DNA of 64,000 bases from Leekyejoonella antrihumi (lineage in GTDB: Bacteria; Actinomycetota; Actinomycetes; Actinomycetales; Dermatophilaceae), in contig NZ_VCQV01000008.1 in NCBI RefSeq assembly GCF_007845645.1, forward strand, positions 1 through 64,000, given 5' to 3'. The notes under the pieces are model-generated. The model was not told the DNA's origin. It searched no databases and saw only the letters and a list, made by a program, of their open reading frames with translations. Positions 29,416-38,297 of this stretch are shown piece by piece. The translations under genes were made by a program, and so were the position numbers. The stretch's first letter is position 1; every line of letters begins with the position of its first letter.

Positions 29416-29526
29416 AAGCGATGAGTCTATGACCTCTGGACGGCGCGGGTTCGGGCACGGCAGTATGCCGTTCTCGACGGACCGGGTCGGCCCTCTCCGG
29501 GCCGCGGTCTCAGGTACGGTCGGGAC

Positions 29527-30189
29527 GTGCACTTCGTCATCATGGGCTGCGGCCGCGTGGGCTCGATGCTCGCGTTGAGTCTCGAGCAGCAGGGCCACAG
29601 CGTCGCCATCATCGACCGCGACGAGACCGCGTTTCGTCGCCTGGGCACTGCCTTCGGCGGGCAGCGCATCAAGGGCATCGGGTTCGACCGCGACACCCTG
29701 ATCGAAGCCGGCATCGATCAGGCGTACGCCTTTGCGGCTGTCAGCAGCGGAGACAACTCCAACATTCTGGCCGCTCGCGTCGCCCGGGAGACCTTCGACG
29801 TCGCTCACGTGGTCGCCCGGATCTACGACCCCGGCCGCGCCGAGATCTACCAGCGGCTGGGCATCCCCACCGTAGCCACGGTCCGCTGGACCAGTGACCA
29901 GGTGCTGCGACGGCTGGTGCCGCTCGGGTCGGTGCCCGTGCACACCGACCCGAGCGGCCAGGTCACCCTCGCGGAGATCCCGCCACACGTGAGCTGGGTC
30001 GGGACCCGCTTGCAGCAGATCGAGGCCCGCACCGGCGCACGGGTGGCCTACGTCACCCGGCTCGGAACCGCGTCGCTGCCCGCCCCGGACACGGTATTTC
30101 AAGAGGGTGATCTGCTCCACCTGCTCGTCCCGCACGCCCGGCTGGACGAGATCGAGGCTCACCTCGCCGCCCCCAAGACCGCCGACTAG
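29527..30189 (+). CDS. TrkA-family potassium uptake regulatory protein (CeoB-like)
   Basis: A 220-residue cytoplasmic RCK protein. The N-terminal Rossmann domain has the NAD motif GCGRVGSMLALSLEQQG and the ribose-binding acid in AIIDRDE; the C-terminal TrkA_C domain spans ~135-215. It usually binds NAD(H) or ATP and gates a K+ transport protein. It begins with GTG, is divergent from the KimA-like permease (111-bp gap) and is followed 23 bp later by a second TrkA gene. Mycobacteria have the same pair (ceoB/ceoC) at the same place. No TrkH/TrkG channel is in this window. Confidence 0.95.
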   Translation: MHFVIMGCGRVGSMLALSLEQQGHSVAIIDRDETAFRRLGTAFGGQRIKGIGFDRDTLIEAGIDQAYAFAAVSSGDNSNILAARVARETFDVAHVVARIYDPGRAEIYQRLGIPTVATVRWTSDQVLRRLVPLGSVPVHTDPSGQVTLAEIPPHVSWVGTRLQQIEARTGARVAYVTRLGTASLPAPDTVFQEGDLLHLLVPHARLDEIEAHLAAPKTAD

Positions 30190-30212
30190 TCACTCCAACG
30201 AGGAGATTTCCC

Positions 30213-30908
30213 ATGCGCGTTGTCGTCGTCGGGGCCGGCAGTGTCGGCCGTTCGATCGCCCACGAGCTGATCTACAACGGGCACCAGGTGCTGCTGATCG
30301 ACAACCTGCTCGATGAGGCACGCACCCGCACCGTGCCCGAGGCGTCGTGGCTGCTCGCGGATGCCTGTGAGACCTCAACGCTGCGCGAGGCCGGTCTCGA
30401 GGAGTGCGACGTCGTGGTCTGCGCCACCGGCGATGACAAGGTGAACCTCGTGGTGTCGCTGCTGGCAAAGACCGAGTTCGGCGTGCCCCGCACGGTTGCG
30501 CGGGTCAACAACCCGAAGAACGAGTGGATGTTCGACGAGGCGTGGGGGGTCGACGTCGCGGTGTCGACGCCGCGCCTGATGACCGCGCTCGTCGAGGAGG
30601 CGGTGAGCGTCGGCGACCTGGTGCGGTTGTTCCAGTTCCAGCAGGGCCGCGCCACGATGGTTGAGATCACGGTGCCCAGCGACAGCCCGAGCATCGGACG
30701 TGCCGTCGGTCAGCTGCGCCTGCCTGCGGACTGCGTCCTGGTCGGCATCATCCGCGACGAGGTCCCGATCGCTCCCAGCCGCGACGACTCGGTCGAGGCC
30801 CTGGACGAGCTGCTCTTCCTCACGACACCCGAGGCCGAAGCACCGCTCGGTGCGCTGCTGACGGGTCGTGACCCGGAGTCGATCCGCACCATCAGCCACG
30901 ACCTCTGA
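30213..30908 (+). CDS. TrkA-family potassium uptake regulatory protein (CeoC-like)
   Basis: A 231-residue paralogue of the preceding protein. The Rossmann motif is GAGSVGRSIAHELIYNG, with LLIDNLLDE as the ribose-binding strand. TrkA_C is at the C-terminus (MVEITVPSDSPSIGRAVGQL; LVGIIRDEVPIAP). AGGAG lies 7 nt upstream of ATG. With the preceding gene it probably forms hetero-oligomeric rings controlling a K+ transporter, for which the divergent KimA-like permease is the only candidate nearby. It converges on the OB-fold gene with a 6-bp gap. Confidence 0.95.
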   Translation: MRVVVVGAGSVGRSIAHELIYNGHQVLLIDNLLDEARTRTVPEASWLLADACETSTLREAGLEECDVVVCATGDDKVNLVVSLLAKTEFGVPRTVARVNNPKNEWMFDEAWGVDVAVSTPRLMTALVEEAVSVGDLVRLFQFQQGRATMVEITVPSDSPSIGRAVGQLRLPADCVLVGIIRDEVPIAPSRDDSVEALDELLFLTTPEAEAPLGALLTGRDPESIRTISHDL

Positions 30909-30914
30909 GGCCGG

Positions 30915-31307
30915 TCAGGAGGCCGGCGTCGACGGCTTGATCTCGTAGATCGGGTTGAAGATCGTCGGCACTCCGTGGCGGTAGAGCACCCGCCCGCGCA
31001 CCGTCAGGAAGACTCCCGGTTCGATGCCGGCGATCTTGCGACGGCCGAGCCAGATCAGGTTCATCGTGCGGCTGCCGTCATCGAGGTCGACCACGAGCGC
31101 GGGCGCGTCGTTGCCGCGGGGTCGCAGGCTCAGGCACTGGACGGTGCCCGTGCACTCGCTGACGCAGCCGTCCGGTGCCTTGTCGATCGGCGTTCCGCCG
31201 ATCCGGGCGCACGTCTCCTGCAGCTCTTCGCGCTCGATCGCGCCGGGCGACCGCACCAGGCGTGCCGCCACCTTGGCGAGACCTCGCTTGTGCCCCATAC
31301 CCGTCAC
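30915..31307 (-). CDS. OB-fold nucleic-acid-binding domain protein
   Basis: A 130-residue protein: a helical N-terminus (RGLAKVAARLVRSPGAIERE) and an OB-fold of the tRNA_anti/RecG type (GTVQCLSLRPRG; PALVVDLDDGSRTMNLIWLG; FLTVRGRVLYRHGVPTIFNP). The start GTG overlaps the DUF3710 stop (GTGA) and has GGAGG 4 nt upstream. It is conserved next to DUF3710 and dut in actinobacteria (Rv2694c in M. tuberculosis). Its exact nucleic-acid target is unknown. Confidence 0.88.
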   Translation of the reverse strand: MTGMGHKRGLAKVAARLVRSPGAIEREELQETCARIGGTPIDKAPDGCVSECTGTVQCLSLRPRGNDAPALVVDLDDGSRTMNLIWLGRRKIAGIEPGVFLTVRGRVLYRHGVPTIFNPIYEIKPSTPAS

Positions 31308-32203
31308 CTCACCTCCGTGATCTCGGGCCCGCGCTCAAAGGGCTTGAGGTCCTCGGCCGACACCGGCGCGCCTGCGGAGGAGTCCTCACTCTGCGACTGG
31401 GTCTCCACGGCGACGGCCTCCTCGCCCGCGGCCACCACGGCGTCAGGCATCTTCAGCGGCAGCAGCTCTCGCGGTGCACGCGCCTCTCCGCCGCGCACGA
31501 CGACGGTGTGGCGCACGTAGTCCAGCAGCTGCTCGGCGGCCTCCTCGTCGACCGCTGCGCTGCCCGAGAGCACTGCGCGCAGGAACCACCGCGGGCCGTC
31601 CACGCCGATGAAACGGGCCGGTGAGTAGGTCGTGCGTCCGTCCTGACCGCGGCCGGGCATCCGCACCCGCAGCTCGATGCCCAACGGGCCGAGCTTCTCC
31701 TCGGCGGTGCCTCCACCGGCAATCAGCCCATCGGCGATGTCATCCCGGATGCCGTCCCAGATGCCGCTCGACTTCGGCGCGGCGAACGCCTGCAACTGGC
31801 AGGCGGAATCCTCGCGCACTGCAGTCAGACCGGTGATCTGTTGGCTCTCCTCGTCGACGTCCAGGCGCAGCTCCATGCCCTCCAGGGGCACGATGGCCAG
31901 TGCACCGAAGTCCAGGTGCTCCTCGAGGGAGTCCACCTCGGCCTTGTCGAACGGGCCATCGCTCCGCTCGATCGGATGCGGCCGCGGCAGTCTGTCCACG
32001 GTCTCCGCGGCGTGGGCATCGTCGGCATCGTCGTCCACCGAGGCGTCAACCTCCGGGGCCTCGTCGTCGACGCCGCCACCCTCCGCGTCGGCGTTCGCGT
32101 CATCCGGGGTCTCGACATCGCTCGTCTCGTCGACCCCGTCATCGGTGTCGAGCGATGCGTCGCTGCCCGCGTCGTCCTTGGCCTTGCGACGGAAGATTCC
32201 CAC
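31304..32203 (-). CDS. DUF3710 domain protein
   Basis: A 299-residue protein with two parts. Residues 1-75 form a very acidic, low-complexity Asp/Ala tail after a basic start (MGIFRRKAKDDAG). Residues ~85-250 are the conserved DUF3710 domain (GALAIVPLEGMELRLDVDEE; LQAFAAPKSSGIWDGIRDDI; RFIGVDGPRWFLRAVLSG). Function is unknown. It lies between dut and the OB-fold gene in a tightly packed operon, as in mycobacteria (Rv2696c). Confidence 0.93.
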   Translation of the reverse strand: MGIFRRKAKDDAGSDASLDTDDGVDETSDVETPDDANADAEGGGVDDEAPEVDASVDDDADDAHAAETVDRLPRPHPIERSDGPFDKAEVDSLEEHLDFGALAIVPLEGMELRLDVDEESQQITGLTAVREDSACQLQAFAAPKSSGIWDGIRDDIADGLIAGGGTAEEKLGPLGIELRVRMPGRGQDGRTTYSPARFIGVDGPRWFLRAVLSGSAAVDEEAAEQLLDYVRHTVVVRGGEARAPRELLPLKMPDAVVAAGEEAVAVETQSQSEDSSAGAPVSAEDLKPFERGPEITEVR

Positions 32204-32226
32204 GACTGTGCGCCTCTTGTTCCTCG

Positions 32227-32718
32227 TTAGCGAATTGACTTGCTCTGCAGCGGTGACGCCGCCGGTCGTTCGTGTCCGGCGAACCCACCACTGGCTCCAT
32301 GTCCAGTGTGGCCCCTGACGCTGTCCGGAAGCGAACTCGACGGCACCAGCGTGACGTGCGCCACCTGTTGCACGATGAGCTGGGCAATCCGGTCAGCCCG
32401 CTCGATCACGAAGGTCTCTCGGGGGTCCAGATTGATCAGGTTGACCAGGACCTCACCCCGATAGCCGGCGTCGATGGTGCCCGGCGCATTGACCATCGAG
32501 ATCCCGTGGCGAGCGGCCAGCCCGGACCGGGGGTGCACGAAACCGGCATACCCCTCGGGCAGGGCCAGGGCTATCCCGGTCGGGACCAGGGCCCGCTCAC
32601 CCGGCGCGAGCGCAAGCCTCTCGCGCGCGTGCAGGTCAAGGCCGGCGTCGCCCGGCTGGGCGTAGGACAAAGCAGGCAGCTCGGGGTCGAGGTAGGTGAT
32701 CTGCACCGAGACGCTCAT
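32227..32718 (-). CDS. dut: dUTP diphosphatase
   Basis: Hydrolyses dUTP to dUMP and pyrophosphate, keeping uracil out of DNA and supplying dTMP synthesis. The 163-residue trimeric type shows all five motifs: [10 protein letters not shown] (I), [17 protein letters not shown] (II), [10 protein letters not shown] (III, catalytic Asp), [11 protein letters not shown] (IV) and the C-terminal [11 protein letters not shown] (V). ATG at 32718 gives the usual N-terminus. It is 7 bp from DUF4193 and 23 bp from DUF3710 in the same operon. The thymidine kinase at 40.6 kb acts in the same dTTP supply network. Confidence 0.96.
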   Translation of the reverse strand: MSVSVQITYLDPELPALSYAQPGDAGLDLHARERLALAPGERALVPTGIALALPEGYAGFVHPRSGLAARHGISMVNAPGTIDAGYRGEVLVNLINLDPRETFVIERADRIAQLIVQQVAHVTLVPSSSLPDSVRGHTGHGASGGFAGHERPAASPLQSKSIR

Positions 32719-32725
32719 ACCGATC

Positions 32726-33025
32726 TCACGCAGCGCACTCGCTGCATACCGGCATGCCACCAACCTCCTTGGCGAGCTGGCTGCGGTGGTGCACCAGGAA
32801 GCACCTGGAGCAGGTGAACTCGTCCGCCTGTCGCGGCAGCACCCGCACCGAGAGCTCCTCGCCGGACAGGTCGGCGCCCGGCAGCTCGAAGCCTTCGGCC
32901 TGCTCCGTCTCATCCACATCGACGCTGTCGGCGTTCTTGTCCACGCGCCGTGACTTCAGCTCCTCGATCGAGTCTGAGCTGAGGTCGTCATCGGTCTTTC
33001 GTGGGGCGTCGTAATCGGTTGCCAT
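32726..33025 (-). CDS. DUF4193 domain protein (zinc-ribbon-like)
   Basis: A 99-residue protein of a family confined to actinobacteria (Rv2699c type). The acidic N-terminal half ([20 protein letters not shown]) is followed by a probable zinc site: [16 protein letters not shown] and PVCSECAA, i.e. two Cys-X2-Cys pairs. GGAGAG lies 7 nt upstream of ATG. It is the gene before dut in the operon. Function unknown; the acidic tail and zinc ribbon suggest interaction with protein or RNA polymerase, which is inference only. Confidence 0.93.
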   Translation of the reverse strand: MATDYDAPRKTDDDLSSDSIEELKSRRVDKNADSVDVDETEQAEGFELPGADLSGEELSVRVLPRQADEFTCSRCFLVHHRSQLAKEVGGMPVCSECAA

Positions 33026-33209
33026 CAGTGATCTCTCCGTCTCTTTTCTCCGCCGGGCCGGTAGTGCCAGGTGGCTTACTGACCCTGTTGGCCGCATTAA
33101 CGCTGCAGGACGCAAATTTGTGCCCGGTCGGGCGGGAATTGTGCCCTATCACGCCACGAAGCTCGAACGCGGGGTCCCTCATGGCCACAGGAGGGGTCCG
33201 ACAACCGGC

Positions 33210-34031
33210 TCAGCGGGTGATCAGGCCGTGTAGATCATGCACCAACGTGGTCGGTCCCGCCACCACCAGGTCCTCGTCCGGCGGCGCACCCTGGCGGCCG
33301 CGCACGACGCCGCCCGCCTCGGTGACCACCAGCTGCCCGCCGGCCAGGTCCCACGGGTGCAGACCGGACTCGTAGTAGGCGTCCAGCCGGCCGGCCGCTA
33401 CGGAGCACAGGTCCAGTGCGGCGCTGCCCGCGCGGCGGATGTCACGGACCAGTGGAAGCAGCCCCGCCAGCACTCGTGCCTGGACTCGGCGATGCTGCGG
33501 GTCGTACCCGAAACCGGTGCCGACCAGGGACTGTGCAAGGTCGCTCCGCGTGCTGACGGACAGCCGCTGCTCGCGTCCGTGGCTGCGTAGGAACGAGCCG
33601 CCACCGGCGTGCGCATGGAACAGCTCCGTGGAGGTCGGGTTGTAGACCGCCGCCGCCACCGGGTGCCACTCGCCCGGGACCGAGACGTCGCCCACGCACG
33701 CGGCAACGGACACGGCGTATGTCGGCAGCTGGTAGAGGTAGTTCACCGTCCCGTCGATCGGGTCGACGACCCACGTGATGCCCGACCGGCTGTCGTGCGC
33801 CGCCCCCTCCTCGCCGAGCAGTCCGTCGGCCGGCCTCAGCTCAGCGAGCCGACGACGCAGCAGCTCCTCGCTGCGCTGGTCCATGACGGTCACGATGTCG
33901 GTGTCCGTGGACTTGGTCCTGGCGACTCCGAGCCCGTCCGGCCGCTCGTCGACCACCAGGCGTCCGGCCTCGACGGCGATGGTGCAGGCGATGTGTTCCA
34001 GGTCGGTCAGCTCGGCGGCGTTCAGGTTCAT
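33210..34031 (-). CDS. Inositol monophosphatase family protein (SuhB-like)
   Basis: A 273-residue Mg-dependent phosphatase. Metal-binding motifs are LLGEEGAAH, VVDPIDGTVNYLY and, near the C-terminus, HPWDLAGGQLVVTEAGG. In actinobacteria such enzymes supply myo-inositol for phosphatidylinositol and mycothiol, but some act on other phosphate esters. The M. tuberculosis equivalent at the same position is suhB (Rv2701c). ATG at 34031 is chosen; a GTG two codons upstream is equally possible. The 184-bp gap to DUF4193 probably contains a separate promoter for the downstream genes. Confidence 0.93.
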   Translation of the reverse strand: MNLNAAELTDLEHIACTIAVEAGRLVVDERPDGLGVARTKSTDTDIVTVMDQRSEELLRRRLAELRPADGLLGEEGAAHDSRSGITWVVDPIDGTVNYLYQLPTYAVSVAACVGDVSVPGEWHPVAAAVYNPTSTELFHAHAGGGSFLRSHGREQRLSVSTRSDLAQSLVGTGFGYDPQHRRVQARVLAGLLPLVRDIRRAGSAALDLCSVAAGRLDAYYESGLHPWDLAGGQLVVTEAGGVVRGRQGAPPDEDLVVAGPTTLVHDLHGLITR

Positions 34032-34060
34032 GGCCACACGATAGTGACCACCCGCACAGC

Positions 34061-35179
34061 TCAGTCAGATCCGCACGCGGCCGGTCTCGCCTGGCGCAGG
34101 TTGGGGCAGCACCCCGCACGGCATACCGGCGGCATCGCCTCCCCCGGCCAGGCCTGCATCGCGCGGGTCTCACCCCGCGCCTGCGCGGCGCGTTCCCCGA
34201 CCAGGTCCACCAGGCCGCCGACGAACTCCGGGTCCACCCCCACCGTCGGCACCCGCGTCATCCGCAGCCCGAGCCCCTCGGCCGTCTCCGCCGCCTCGGT
34301 GTCCAGGTCGAACTTGACCTCCATGTGGTCGGAGACGAACCCGATCGGTGCGACAACCACGTCGGTGATGCCCTGCGCGGCCTGCTCGCGCAGGTAGTCG
34401 TTGATGTCCGGCCCGAGCCACGGCTGGCTCGGTGAGCCGGACCGCGAGCAGAAGACCAGCGCGCCGGACAGGTCCCGGTCCAGGGTGATCCCTGCCTCAT
34501 CCAGGATCACGTGCGCGATCTCGTCGTGCTGATGCGCGTATAGGCTTCCCTCTCCGTCGCCCGGTCCCGACGTGTCGTCCATGCCCTCGGGAATGGAGTG
34601 GGTTACGAACGCCACCCGCAGCAGGGAGTCGTCGGGCTGGCCGCACCCGCGCACGGCCTCGGTCACCAACCGCAGGTTCGCGCGGGCGAAGCTCGGATGG
34701 GTCGCGTACTGGCGGATCTTGTCGACCACCAGTGGTCGTCCCTCCTCCCGCAGTGTCGTCAGTGCGCCCGCGATGTCCTCGCGATACTGGCGACACGAGC
34801 TGTAGGAGGAGTAGGCGCTGGTGGTGATCACCACGAGCCGCCGGGCGCCGGCCTCGTAGGCGTCGCGCAGTGTGTCGACGAGGAACGGTGGTCCGTTGCG
34901 GTTCCCCCACAGCACCGGGAGCTGGCTGCCCAGCCGCTGCAGCTCTTGGGCCAGCGCCGTGCACAGTCGGCGGCACTGGTCATTGATGGGGCTCTTTCCA
35001 CCGAAGAGCTCGTAGTGGTGCGCCACCTCGGCCAGCCTCTCGTCCGGTATCCCGCGACCGCCCGTCACCCGGCGCAGGAACGGCATGACCTCGTCCGGCG
35101 CCTCCGGACCGCCGAAGGACAGCACCAGGACCGCGTCATAGGGCGCGAGGTCGAACGTTGGGCTGCTGGGCGATGTCAC
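34061..35179 (-). CDS. hemH: Ferrochelatase (coproporphyrin type)
   Basis: Inserts Fe2+ into coproporphyrin III in the actinobacterial haem route. The 372-residue protein has the N-terminal motif VLVLSFGGPEAPDEVMPFLR, the substrate-site His in VAFVTHSIPEGM, and the second catalytic region with FCSRSGSPSQPWLGPD. The C-terminus (PPVCRAGCCPNLR, then AACG) together with the Cys in SYSSCRQYRED looks like the [2Fe-2S] cluster of the actinobacterial enzymes. The start GTG has AGGAG 8 nt upstream and overlaps the TRIC stop (GTGA). It is co-transcribed with the channel-like gene and the inositol monophosphatase. Confidence 0.94.
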   Translation of the reverse strand: MTSPSSPTFDLAPYDAVLVLSFGGPEAPDEVMPFLRRVTGGRGIPDERLAEVAHHYELFGGKSPINDQCRRLCTALAQELQRLGSQLPVLWGNRNGPPFLVDTLRDAYEAGARRLVVITTSAYSSYSSCRQYREDIAGALTTLREEGRPLVVDKIRQYATHPSFARANLRLVTEAVRGCGQPDDSLLRVAFVTHSIPEGMDDTSGPGDGEGSLYAHQHDEIAHVILDEAGITLDRDLSGALVFCSRSGSPSQPWLGPDINDYLREQAAQGITDVVVAPIGFVSDHMEVKFDLDTEAAETAEGLGLRMTRVPTVGVDPEFVGGLVDLVGERAAQARGETRAMQAWPGEAMPPVCRAGCCPNLRQARPAACGSD

Positions 35180-35811
35180 GAGTGGTCTCCTGTCCGCAGG
35201 GGGCGCGGTGCGTTGAGGTCGAACATGACGGCCGTCATGCGCACGACGAAGCACACGGCGACCGCCAACCAGAGTACGAGGGGGGTCAGATGATGCCAGT
35301 GGGCAGCCGCGACGACGATGACGGCGCCCAGCAGCGCCGGCACGGCATACAGCTCACGGCGCAGCACCTCGGGGATGCGCCCGACGATGACATCGCGCAT
35401 CAGGCCGCCACCGACGGCGGTGATGACTCCCACGACGACGCAGGCGATGGGCGGTGCCGCGAAGGCCAGTGCCTTGAGAGCCCCGGCCACCGCGAACAAT
35501 GACAAGCCGCCCGCGTCGAGAACGCGCACGAATCGGGAGATCTCGGCGAGCCGCGGGTGCAGGAAGAAGGTGAGCACCCCGGCCACGCAGGCCGCGCTCA
35601 TGACCCGCCAGTCGGTCACGCCATCGGGTGGTACGGCCCCGATCAGGACGTCGCGGATCACGCCGCCACCCAGGCCGGCAACCCACGCCAGGACGATGAC
35701 CCCAACCACGTCGAGCCGCTTGGACACGGCGACCAGACCACCCGACAGCGCAAAGATGAACACTCCGGCGAGATCGAGGACCAGCTGAAGGTCACTGTTC
35801 TGGGTGAGCAT
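35176..35811 (-). CDS. TRIC/UPF0126 family membrane protein
   Basis: A 211-residue membrane protein with seven hydrophobic helices in two similar halves. Each half carries the family signature: LAWVAGLGGGVIRDVLIG and VITAVGGGLMRDVIVG, the Gly-Gly-Gly-X3-Arg-Asp motif of trimeric cation channels. Prokaryotic members conduct K+ and Na+; a physiological role here is unknown. ATG at 35811 is chosen by family length. It overlaps the ferrochelatase start by 4 bp and is divergent from sepH (99-bp gap). Confidence 0.92.
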   Translation of the reverse strand: MLTQNSDLQLVLDLAGVFIFALSGGLVAVSKRLDVVGVIVLAWVAGLGGGVIRDVLIGAVPPDGVTDWRVMSAACVAGVLTFFLHPRLAEISRFVRVLDAGGLSLFAVAGALKALAFAAPPIACVVVGVITAVGGGLMRDVIVGRIPEVLRRELYAVPALLGAVIVVAAAHWHHLTPLVLWLAVAVCFVVRMTAVMFDLNAPRPLRTGDHS

Positions 35812-35910
35812 GATGGCCGAAACGCTACCTCTGCGGCGTGCCCTGTGCCCGCGCGACCGTGGGCCGTGGCAAGGTTGACTCGGATCCGGGCAAGGGAAGC
35901 GAGAAACCAC

Positions 35911-37401
35911 ATGCGGGACCTGCGACTAGTGGGCGTTCACGACGACGGGAAGCACCTGCTGCTCACCGACTCCGAAGGCGGCGAGTTCCGCGTCGAACTC
36001 ACCGCCGAGCTGCGCCGCGCCGTCCGCGAGGACGACCGACGATCGGGCTCTCCGGCAGCGGATGCACCGTCCGCGGCGACCCCGGCCCCGGTGCGGACCG
36101 CGCAGCCCGAACCCGAGTCGCAGATGCGACCCCGGGAGGTGCAGGCGCTGCTGCGCGCCGGCGCGACCATCTCCGAGGTCGCCGACCGCGCCGGCTGGAC
36201 CCCGGAGAAGGTCGAGCGGTATGCCGCGCCCATCCAGGCCGAACGCGACCACGTCGCCGCGCTGGTGCAGCAGCTGCCGCTTCGCGGTCGAGGCGCCACC
36301 GCGGGCAGCACGTTCGACGACCGGATCTCCGCTCGGCTGGTGGCACGCGGCGTCGAGACCGAGCAGGTGGAGTGGGACTCCTGGAAGGGCGAGAGCGGGC
36401 GCTGGACGGTCGTCTGCCGATTCCCGGCGGGCGGGCGGCAGCGACAGGCGACCTGGTTGTTCGATCCCACCGACCGCACGCTCAGTGCCACCGATGACGA
36501 GGCTCGGTGGCTCGGTGAGGACGAGCAGACTCCCGGGCCCGTGCCCGTCGCGGCCGGGCGCCGTCGCCGGGAGGCGCCGGTCTACGACGTGGAGGCCGAG
36601 GGCGGGCTGGACGACGCTGCGGAGGACGGACCGGTGACCGTGCGACGCGCCGTTCGTGGGTCCAGTGCACCGACCCAGGTGCCCGGACCCGTCGAGTCGG
36701 AACCGGCACCGCGCGGCACCGCGGACGATGACGACCCGGGCGCCGACGACCCACTCGACCTGGTGTCGGCCATGCGCGAACGCGCCGGTCGGCGTCGTCG
36801 CAGCCGCCGTAGCTCGCGCGGCACCACGACGGTCTCAGCCGTCGACTCTGACAACTCCGACATCCCCGACGGTGCACGGCCCCAGGAGCACCTCGATGTG
36901 CAGAACGCCGAGGCGCCGCCGCTCGGTTCGCATCCGGCCCCCGAAGAGGTCGCGGCCCACGAGACGGACAACTCGACGGACCCGGAGCGGCCCGCCGAAG
37001 GCGACGACAAGACCGTTGACGGACTCGGCCATGACCCGGTGACGGGCACTGCCGACCTGTTCGCCGACCAGTCGCTGACGGCACCCGACCCTGCGGAGAG
37101 CGACGGCACCGAACGCAAGCCGGCTGTCGACAAGTCACTCGGGTCACCGCGCCGCGCGAGCAAGAAGGCACCGCCCGTGGACCCCACAGAGGCGATTGCA
37201 TCGTCGACGCCGTCGGACGCCACGGACAAGCCGGCCGAAACGGGCAGCGACCCCGCAGTAGATGCGGCGGTTGGCGCACCGGCCATCGAGCACGGCCATC
37301 CCCAGCCCCCGGCGCGTCAGTCCGCCACTCGCAAAGGCCGCCCGTCGGTGCCGAGCTGGGACGACATCATGTTCGGGTCCAGGAGCGGGCCCAGCAGCTA
37401 G
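35911..37401 (+). CDS. sepH: Cell division protein SepH
   Basis: A 496-residue FtsZ regulator specific to actinobacteria. The conserved DUF3071 domain covers ~1-190 (MRDLRLVGVHDDGKHLLLTD; an HTH-like core with QMRPREVQALLRAGATISEV, then DRAGWTPEKVERYAAP). The remaining ~300 residues are disordered, rich in Asp/Glu/Pro/Ser, with one Arg-rich patch (RERAGRRRRSRRSS). In Streptomyces and mycobacteria SepH stimulates FtsZ assembly and bundling. It is transcribed alone, divergent from the TRIC gene. The start ATG follows AAGGGAAGCGAG. Confidence 0.94.
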   Translation: MRDLRLVGVHDDGKHLLLTDSEGGEFRVELTAELRRAVREDDRRSGSPAADAPSAATPAPVRTAQPEPESQMRPREVQALLRAGATISEVADRAGWTPEKVERYAAPIQAERDHVAALVQQLPLRGRGATAGSTFDDRISARLVARGVETEQVEWDSWKGESGRWTVVCRFPAGGRQRQATWLFDPTDRTLSATDDEARWLGEDEQTPGPVPVAAGRRRREAPVYDVEAEGGLDDAAEDGPVTVRRAVRGSSAPTQVPGPVESEPAPRGTADDDDPGADDPLDLVSAMRERAGRRRRSRRSSRGTTTVSAVDSDNSDIPDGARPQEHLDVQNAEAPPLGSHPAPEEVAAHETDNSTDPERPAEGDDKTVDGLGHDPVTGTADLFADQSLTAPDPAESDGTERKPAVDKSLGSPRRASKKAPPVDPTEAIASSTPSDATDKPAETGSDPAVDAAVGAPAIEHGHPQPPARQSATRKGRPSVPSWDDIMFGSRSGPSS

Positions 37402-37652
37402 GGAACGCCCGACACCAACGTGGTGTCCGTGCTGCGAGTCCGAGGACGCAACCGACGACCTCGGCGTCGACCCGGATCCCGACTCCCCGGGGTGAGCTGC
37501 GCGATCTGGTAGACGTGCATCGGTGGGTCCGACTGACTCTGACCGGTGGCGGATGCGCCGCTAATCGCTTGAGGCCCGTTCCGATAGCGGAAGGCGAGCG
37601 GGCCGCCGTGATGGGGATCGAAGCAGAGCCGACTCGAGGCGAGTCCTGAACT

Positions 37653-38010
37653 GTGGCCTTCGAGACTTTGCTGGACTCCAACGTGCTGCTCGATGTGTTC
37701 ACCAACGACCGGTGCTGGGGTGAGTGGTCGGCAGAGCATCTCGCGAGTGCTTTCGACGCCGGGCCTGTCGCGATCAACCCACTGATCTTTGCCGAGCTAT
37801 CAATGGGCTCGATCGGATCGAGGATCTCGATCAGGCATTGCCCGTCAGGATTGAACGCGAAGATCTGCCGTGGGAGGCCGCATTTTTGGCTGGGCGCTGC
37901 TTCTTTCAGTACCGCCGTAACGGCGGAGCGCGTCGTTCCTCGCTGCCCGACTTCTGCATCGCAGCACACGCGGCCATCACGGGTCGTACCAGTCGCGTGA
38001 GTTCTCCGTG
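37653..38010 (+). pseudogene. VapC-like PIN-domain toxin, frameshifted, with antitoxin remnant upstream
   Basis: A GTG at 37653 begins FETLLDSNVLLDVFTNDRCW (first PIN Asp) and WSAEHLASAFDAGPVAINPL, then IFAELS with the Glu. A frameshift near 37800 moves the rest to another frame: GLDRIEDLDQALPVRIERED, then FLAGRCFFQYRRNGGARRSS and LPDFCIAAHAAITGRT with the later acidic residues. Just upstream, GERAAVMGIEAEPTRGES followed by a stop looks like an antitoxin tail. So this is a dead type II TA pair. The stretch 37402-37570 and the ~290 bp after the toxin hold nothing I can assign. Confidence 0.75.
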
Positions 38011-38297
38011 CTTCGGGTCACCGGCGCCACATCGCGCCAGGTGCGGACCATGCTGCGCCGGGAACTCGCGCTGGTAGTCGTCGTTGTCGGACTCGCCGGC
38101 ACGCCCTCTTCATCCCAGCGCGGGCAATCATGCGTCGCAACCCGACCGACGAGCTCGCCTTTGGGTAACGAGAAGCGCCCAGGCGGGGCAAGTGCCTTGC
38201 ACCGACACGCCCGGTCATCCAGCCATCGCGTCACCGTAAGCGCCATCCCTGTGCGACAGATCTTGACACCGGAACGCGCGAGGTCTGCAATGGGGAC

